A DNA stretch of 62,756 nucleotides from a bacterium. Its GTDB lineage: Bacteria; Bdellovibrionota_C; UBA2361; RFPC01. Positions 58,026-62,756 of the stretch are shown here, piece by piece; position 1 is the stretch's first letter, and every line of letters starts with the position of its first letter. The translations under genes were made by a program, and so were the position numbers. The notes beneath the pieces were generated by a model. That model did not search any database and was not told where the DNA came from. It was given only the letters and a program-made list of their open reading frames with translations. The stretch covers positions 97,756 through 160,511 of the forward strand of contig JAUIIO010000007.1 in the NCBI GenBank assembly GCA_030431715.1, given 5' to 3'.

Positions 58026-59273
58026 ATGAAAGTACTTCTTATTGGAGCAGGCGGACGTGAGCACGCGATGGCATGGAAGCTCTCTCAGAGTGATAAGGTT
58101 AGCTCTTTATTTATCGCACCAGGAAATCCTGGAACGGCTGAACTTGGAGAAAATGTTTCTCTTGATGTAACTGACATTGATGGACTCGTAGCTTTTGCTC
58201 GTGACGAGCAAATTGATCTTACGGTCGTTGGTCCAGAGTTGCCGCTTACTCTTGGCGTTGTGGATGCTTTTCAGGCGGCTGGGCTTAAGATTTTTGGACC
58301 CGACAAGATTGCGGCACAAGTAGAGGGGTCAAAAGCATTTGCGAAAGATATTATGGAGCGTGCAAAAGTTCCTACAGCTGCTTACGAGACCTTTTCTGAG
58401 GCGGAAAAGGCTAAAGAGTATATCCAAAAGCAAGGTGCGCCTATTGTTGTTAAAGTTGATGGGTTAGCAGCCGGTAAGGGAGTGTTCGTGTGTACCGAAA
58501 CACAAGATGCTCTTTCTGCAGTGGATGAAGCCTTTCATACCTTCTCTGCGAAACAGATCGTGGTAGAGGAATTTTTAGAAGGTGTTGAGGTCTCATACAT
58601 CGTGGCAACGAATGGTAAGAGCATCGTTCCATTTGCCTCTTCGCACGATTATAAGAGGATTGGAGAAGGTGACAGTGGCCCAAATACCGGAGGAATGGGT
58701 ACGATTAGCCCTACGCCAAGATTATCTTCTGAACAAGAGCAGTACGTTCTAAATAACGTAATGGCGCCTGTCATAAATGAGCTGGTAAAAGCGACAGGGG
58801 GGTATACAGGATTTCTCTACGGGGGATTGATGCTCACTCCTAAAGGGGAAGTAAAGGTGCTTGAGTTTAATGCTCGACTTGGAGATCCGGAAACTCAGAG
58901 CATTTTACGTAGAATGGAGTCAGATTTATTTGAGGTGCTCTATGCGCTTAGCGTAGGAGATGTGCCGCCGGAGGTGAGATGGAGCCCGCAAACAGCTGTT
59001 TGCGTTGTTATGGCTTCCAAGGGATACCCGGCAAGCTCAAGCAAGGGAGATATTATTTCAGGGCTTAAAGAGGCTGGGGCAAGTACTGCACAGCAAGTAT
59101 TTCATGCTGGCACTGCTCTCTCAGAAGCCGGAGAAGTGGTTACCGGAGGAGGTCGTGTGTTAGCTGTTACAGCTCTCGGTGATGATGTAGATACGGCCCG
59201 TGCCCTCTGTTATCAGGCAGTAGATCTCATTGATTTTGAAGGAAAGCAATTTCGAAGAGATATTGCTGCGTGA
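58026..59273 (+). CDS. purD: Phosphoribosylamine-glycine ligase
   Basis: Second step of purine synthesis, ATP-grasp ligase. 415 residues: MKVLLIGAGGREHAMAWKL opens the N-domain; the glycine-rich IVVKVDGLAAGKGVFV and VVEEFLEGVEVSYI bind ATP; DSGPNTGGMGTISP and LEFNARLGDPETQ carry Mg ligands. It starts 14 bases after purH, with AGGAG in the gap, and overlaps the next gene start by one base. Confidence 0.97.
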   Translation: MKVLLIGAGGREHAMAWKLSQSDKVSSLFIAPGNPGTAELGENVSLDVTDIDGLVAFARDEQIDLTVVGPELPLTLGVVDAFQAAGLKIFGPDKIAAQVEGSKAFAKDIMERAKVPTAAYETFSEAEKAKEYIQKQGAPIVVKVDGLAAGKGVFVCTETQDALSAVDEAFHTFSAKQIVVEEFLEGVEVSYIVATNGKSIVPFASSHDYKRIGEGDSGPNTGGMGTISPTPRLSSEQEQYVLNNVMAPVINELVKATGGYTGFLYGGLMLTPKGEVKVLEFNARLGDPETQSILRRMESDLFEVLYALSVGDVPPEVRWSPQTAVCVVMASKGYPASSSKGDIISGLKEAGASTAQQVFHAGTALSEAGEVVTGGGRVLAVTALGDDVDTARALCYQAVDLIDFEGKQFRRDIAA

Positions 59274-59605
59274 TGATGAGAGAGTCGCTCATTTTACTGC
59301 TGTTTCTCTTCTTTACTCTTCCCTGCTTAAGTGAAGAGATACGTATTGCGGATGAGAGTGGGCTTACGCGCGCTGTAAAGCGTAATATTTCATCAGGTGA
59401 TATCTATCTCTATCTGAAGCAGGCACGAATATACAAAGATAGGCTTCAGCTTAAGAATGTAGATGGTCTTCTCGCGGCGCAAGAACCTGATGAGATAAGC
59501 GATGAACTTCTTCTCTTTAGGGAAGTCCCCGCGGGAAGCTGGAGGGTGAGCCGCGATGGTTCTTCCCCGTCAAAAATAAATTTATACAGGGTGGTCATTG
59601 AGTAA
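59273..59605 (+). CDS. Small exported hypothetical protein in the purine operon
   Basis: About 110 residues, starting at the second codon of a GTG-ATG-ATG series that overlaps the purD stop (TGATG). The N-terminus RESLILLLFLFFTLPCLSEE is a signal peptide, with a single Cys near its end but no proper lipobox. The mature part (DESGLTRAVKRNISSGDIYLYL and a SDELLLFREVPAGSWRV stretch) has no recognised family. It overlaps the prmA TTG start by eight bases. Confidence 0.6.
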   Translation: MMRESLILLLFLFFTLPCLSEEIRIADESGLTRAVKRNISSGDIYLYLKQARIYKDRLQLKNVDGLLAAQEPDEISDELLLFREVPAGSWRVSRDGSSPSKINLYRVVIE

Positions 59606-60443
59606 CTGGTATTCAATTTTAATTAGGAAAGACAACGTTGAGGACGTACTTCCGGTACTTGTAGAGTCTGATGTCGCTGGCTCTGAGCTCCTAGGTGAAG
59701 ATACAGCTCGCCTCTATCTCCAGTGCGATAATTTGCCTGAAGAGTTTTGTGCTCGCCTTGAGAATGATTTTGATTGCGCTGTAGAGGAAACGAGCGAGAT
59801 CCGTAATGAGGACTGGATCTCAATGGCTCAGTCTGACTGGCGAGAATTAAAGATAGGTTGTTTTCACATCATTCCCGTACTTTCTGACAACAAAAATGAT
59901 GGGGAGGAAGAAAAGGAGGCTTGTCAGCGCATTTTCTTAGCGCCTGGTCTTGGCTTTGGCACTGGAGAGCACAGCACTACAAAAAACGTACTTAAATATC
60001 TACAAGACAATCGCCTAGAGGGTAAGGTTTCGCGAACTCTTGATGTTGGAACAGGAAGTGGAATTCTTGCTATCGCATCAGCCCTTCACCATAAGTCTGA
60101 CGTCATTGCTATTGATATAGACGCGGACGCCCTTGAGAATGCGCGGTGTAATCTGAAAAATAATAATGTCAGTGAGAAAGTGCATCTCTGTCTGGCAACG
60201 ATCGATGGCGTGAGTGGGGGGTTTGATATTGTTGTGGCTAATGTCTACGCAGAAGTCCTCATCGATATTAGAGATGAGCTCTTTAAACGCGTTCAATCGG
60301 GAGGCTCTCTTATTATCTCAGGGATAATGGATACGAAAGCTGATAGTGTTAAAGAAGCATTCGCTCATCCCGATTTTTTCATGGTCGATGAGATCACAGA
60401 TGAGAAGTGGACAACGATATGGTACCAAAGGAGTCAGAGCTAA
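59598..60443 (+). CDS. prmA: Ribosomal protein L11 methyltransferase
   Basis: Trimethylates L11. 281 residues from TTG 59,598 (MSNWYSILI). The N-terminal substrate-recognition ferredoxin-like region leads to the SAM site TLDVGTGSGILAIASALH and the loop IAIDIDADALENARCN; GLGFGTGEHSTT precedes it as in PrmA. VVANVYAEVLIDI is the NPPY-like position, spelled NVY. Last gene of the purine operon; converges on the gene at 60,440 with a four-base overlap. Confidence 0.93.
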   Translation: MSNWYSILIRKDNVEDVLPVLVESDVAGSELLGEDTARLYLQCDNLPEEFCARLENDFDCAVEETSEIRNEDWISMAQSDWRELKIGCFHIIPVLSDNKNDGEEEKEACQRIFLAPGLGFGTGEHSTTKNVLKYLQDNRLEGKVSRTLDVGTGSGILAIASALHHKSDVIAIDIDADALENARCNLKNNNVSEKVHLCLATIDGVSGGFDIVVANVYAEVLIDIRDELFKRVQSGGSLIISGIMDTKADSVKEAFAHPDFFMVDEITDEKWTTIWYQRSQS

Positions 60444-61204
60444 GAAGTCGCTGACTCTTGTTCTGAATCTGAATCACGGTCATCAACAAGGCCTTCCTCG
60501 AGCTTCGCAAGGAGCTTTTTCTCCATACGTTCTTTAACGCGCTTACTCGCCCCGCTGTAGTTCTTCTGGTACATCTTCTTCGGAAATGGAGCATTAGAGA
60601 ATTTTTCAATGGCAATGTTATAGTAAAGTTGCTTTGAATCTTTTTCGAGTGTTTCAAATACTGAACACATCTGCTTAAATCTGCGTATCCCGCGCCCAAC
60701 GTCATAGCCTGCACTTTTGAGGTAAGCGAGCATATCTATCTGTTGCAGCACGTCGTCTAGTAAAAAGCCAATGGCAGCTTGTTCGCGCTGGAGCGAGCGA
60801 TCCTTTTTCACCTGTGCAGCCAGCTCGGTTATTTCAACGAGTGAATCTACAGAATATGGTTCAAAGAGCATCCCATCTGCACCAATCATTACATTTGATG
60901 CGACGTTTGAGCTCTCCTGATCTTTTGTTTGAAGTACGAGGACATATGCGGCGTCCCGGGCTGCTTCGAGTTCTTTCGCTGATTTGATGAATTCAGAAAT
61001 TGGCCCCTGTTCAAAGATCGAAGATACAAAGATAACATCAAAAGCCTTGCCTCCCGATATCTGGTTCTTTGCGTCATCGAGATCGTTAAGAAGATTGACC
61101 TTTCCAAATTGAACTACGGAAGTAGTTGCACTTTTTAGGCGCATGCGTCTATCTAGATCTGTGTCGACGATGAGAGCGTTATATTTTACCGGAGCAGTAG
61201 ACAT
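60440..61204 (-). CDS. Pseudo-receiver protein with C-terminal helical region
   Basis: 254 residues. Residues 1-130 follow the receiver fold (YNALIVDTDLDRRMRLK with acidic pair, strand DVIFVSSIFEQG, then GADGMLFEPYS). The phospho-acceptor position is Ser instead of Asp (VSS where LLD is normal) and the conserved Lys is Glu (FEP for AKP). It therefore probably cannot be phosphorylated in the usual way. Residues 130-254 are mostly helical with a Lys-rich patch (SKRVKERMEKKLLAKLEEG) and an acidic end (DDRDSDSEQE). Confidence 0.75.
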   Translation of the reverse strand: MSTAPVKYNALIVDTDLDRRMRLKSATTSVVQFGKVNLLNDLDDAKNQISGGKAFDVIFVSSIFEQGPISEFIKSAKELEAARDAAYVLVLQTKDQESSNVASNVMIGADGMLFEPYSVDSLVEITELAAQVKKDRSLQREQAAIGFLLDDVLQQIDMLAYLKSAGYDVGRGIRRFKQMCSVFETLEKDSKQLYYNIAIEKFSNAPFPKKMYQKNYSGASKRVKERMEKKLLAKLEEGLVDDRDSDSEQESATS

Positions 61205-61342
61205 ATCTTTAACTTTTTGTTCAGGTTTAACTCTGCTTTACAGCTAAAGATACTGTCGTATCCTTACGTATTTTTCTAAAGCGCTATTAGCAAAATTCAC
61301 TATATTTGGCCGTGGATGGCTGTAAGTTGCTGAAATTAGGAG

Positions 61343-62608
61343 CTATGCGGCTTGGTGGGTATTGTGAGAGGCCCCGGAGAACCCTGTCCGGTGAGTAACG
61401 GCTGGTCTACCGGGTCTAGTGACCTGATCATACTTTCGAAATCGTAAGAGTTCAAATAGGTGTGCTGGCGAAGAGCGTTCTGCAAGATGGGATTCCTCTG
61501 GTGTGATGCCAACAAGGTTCATGTACTTAAAATTCATGTCCTTTGTCTTTTGAACTGACTGAATAGGTGTAAAGGGGGTCACAAAGACACCAAACACCTT
61601 ACAGCCTGATGTTTCAAGAAGCGGGCGTTCGGTACTGAGTGTCATCCCCGTACGTAGAAGCTTTGATGGCCGTCCCATAATAAGGAGCCATGCGAGGGTA
61701 AAGAGATGTGGCTGGTGCTGGGGAGTCGAAGGCGACTCAGTAGGAGCGGCCTGCTGGAATATGATTTCATTTCCGGTTATTGCTCGATCTTCAACGTATG
61801 AGCTTAGAAATCTTAAACCGTTTGAGATTGAGAGAAGGGTATTTGTGCTTTCGTCCAAGTATACACGAACTTTAAAGTTTCTTAGCTCAGGCTTTACCTC
61901 TTGCTCAAATTCGCTCGTATCGTAACCGAGTCTGGCTAATTCTTTTTTTACGTGTACGGTATATTGGGCGGAGTGCTTACCGTAAAGTGCTTCAAAAGGT
62001 TCCCACGGATTTTTAAGAACTGGTCTTGGAAACCTTTTAGGTTTTTCTGCCTCGATTGGGTTAGAGTAAGAGGGAACGAGGAATATGTCAGAGCCTGCAT
62101 ACCAGTCGCGAAGATCGGCTCCCTGCCGGTTGTGTAATGAGTAAAACGTTCCAAGAGAGCCAAGCTGGGCAGAAACGCCTTCAATCACAATCTCATCGCG
62201 TACGCCACGTAAGATCGTACGGATGTAGCTGCAGAGCCTCCTCTCGTCCCACTCGATTTGCTTCTCAATGGGAAGCTTCGCATAGAGGTATTTAGCGAGT
62301 TCGGGAGTCTCCACGATGTTTCGATGTTTTGCCCGGTAGAAGCCCACAAGGTCCAGACACTTTTCAAACTGCAGGGTGAGATACTTCTCCTGACAGGAGT
62401 AGCTACTGTTTTTTTTGATTACTGAAGCGTGTTTTGTTTGGGTGTGTGGTGATACGATTCCAAATTGTTCAAGAAAGACCGCTCGGTTGTGTTCTACAAA
62501 ATATGTGGTGGCATTGCAGAGAAGCTCTCGGATCAAGGAGCGATCGTCTGGTGTTGTTTCGGATAAGAAGCGGTCCCAGCTTAATCGATATGAGCGAGAA
62601 ACATTCAT
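61343..62608 (-). CDS. Protein with a C-terminal Suppressor-of-fused-like region
   Basis: 421 residues from the ATG at 62,608 (MNVSRSYRLSWDRF), preceded by AGGAGG ten bases upstream; the frame extends 15 residues further. Residues 1-230 are not recognised and are basic/helical (several Arg-rich helices). From about 245 the sequence recalls bacterial SUFU domains: VRVYLDESTNTLLSISNGLR, HLFTLAWLLIMGRPSKL, FGVFVTPFTP, then the end MNFKYMNLVGITPEESHL-type motif followed by LFELLR. SUFU domains appear mainly as immunity or effector-associated proteins in bacteria, but no toxin gene is visible here. Confidence 0.5.
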   Translation of the reverse strand: MNVSRSYRLSWDRFLSETTPDDRSLIRELLCNATTYFVEHNRAVFLEQFGIVSPHTQTKHASVIKKNSSYSCQEKYLTLQFEKCLDLVGFYRAKHRNIVETPELAKYLYAKLPIEKQIEWDERRLCSYIRTILRGVRDEIVIEGVSAQLGSLGTFYSLHNRQGADLRDWYAGSDIFLVPSYSNPIEAEKPKRFPRPVLKNPWEPFEALYGKHSAQYTVHVKKELARLGYDTSEFEQEVKPELRNFKVRVYLDESTNTLLSISNGLRFLSSYVEDRAITGNEIIFQQAAPTESPSTPQHQPHLFTLAWLLIMGRPSKLLRTGMTLSTERPLLETSGCKVFGVFVTPFTPIQSVQKTKDMNFKYMNLVGITPEESHLAERSSPAHLFELLRFRKYDQVTRPGRPAVTHRTGFSGASHNTHQAA

Positions 62609-62756
62609 GAAATAAGAACCTCCTAAACCTCTTTTGTTTGCATGCGCGAACAATGAGGGACTTATTATCTATACTGTTCTGTCGTTTATTGCAATTTGTA
62701 AAAATTGATACACCGTTGTTCTTCGCTTTTAAAATTCATCACTGTCTAAACGGTTA

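Noticed and set aside
1..62756. tRNA, rRNA, prophage, integrase or plasmid origin
   Set aside because: I looked through the gaps for T-loop motifs, rRNA cores, integrase-like genes and iteron arrays and saw none; a covariance-model scan would be decisive.

Overview
The window comes from a Gram-negative, flagellated bacterium. The evidence is several lipoprotein signal sequences, a Wzm/Wzt-type O-antigen exporter with its glycosyltransferases, UppP, a flagellin with sigma-28-like promoters, and a standard bacterial translation gene set. Base composition looks moderate (judged by eye, not counted). GTG and TTG starts are common and neighbouring genes often overlap by a few bases. I cannot name a genus. 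The gene set (long-chain acyl-CoA synthetase, SPOR protein, PP2C phosphatase, receiver proteins) and the dispersed palindromic repeats would fit a deltaproteobacterium-like or candidate-phylum lineage, but that is a guess.

Layout: 1-9.3 kb is metabolic and envelope genes: a 5'-truncated acyl-CoA synthetase, an SGNH esterase with a DUF4397 lipoprotein, malic enzyme, a SAM hydrolase-like protein, a CaCA antiporter coupled to uppP, and a small zinc-ribbon membrane protein. 9.9-13.6 kb holds rpsP, trmD and a SPOUT methyltransferase with no rimM between them, plus small unknowns. 13.7-17.7 kb is a tight operon: metG, a 3'-nucleotidase-like phosphatase, a VIT-type transporter, a DksA/TraR protein and a lipoprotein. 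17.8-22.2 kb is a flagellin island: one flagellin whose variable region carries an FG-GAP/VCBS-like insert, surrounded by three glycosyltransferase genes. 22.2-31.2 kb includes a TerB-J protein, a GNAT enzyme, an AT-rich membrane protein that looks inserted, ffh, mutY, a flagellin-like helical protein with its own sigma-28-type promoter, and an M48 protease with a partner lipoprotein. 31.4-37.4 kb is a surface-polysaccharide operon: phosphoribosyltransferase, wzt, wzm, two GT4 enzymes and a flippase-like membrane protein. 37.4-42.8 kb is accessory: a possible microprotein gene with an operator-like dyad, a cysteine-rich protein, a hydrolase-like protein, a sirtuin, a fused kinase/ATPase and a patatin. 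43.1-62.7 kb is mostly housekeeping (cmk, rpsA, mutS, amidase, CCA-type nucleotidyltransferase, SPOR protein, PP2C phosphatase, purH, purD, prmA), ending with a pseudo-receiver protein and a SUFU-domain candidate.

The least explained content is in the gaps. There are three hairpins built of 6-base-periodic purine/pyrimidine words (3.7, 31.3 and 43.0 kb). There is a 185-bp MITE-like palindrome with about 29-bp terminal inverted repeats (47.1 kb). Long palindromes of the GTCATTGCGAGG type occur at 6.1 and 39.1 kb, in opposite orientations, sharing a conserved one-sided tail, with a solo fragment at 28.9 kb. CTCCGCG-rich repeats lie next to gene 3' ends. I saw no tRNA, rRNA, CRISPR, phage genes or intact insertion sequence.

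How the genes work together: the flagellin and the 267-residue helical protein share a promoter type, which suggests one late flagellar regulon, with the nearby GT2-TPR and GT32 enzymes as likely flagellin modifiers. Wzt/Wzm, the two GT4 enzymes and the flippase-like protein form a glycan assembly and export unit. purH-purD-X-prmA and mutS-amidase-CCA are co-directional units with overlapping or nearly overlapping genes.
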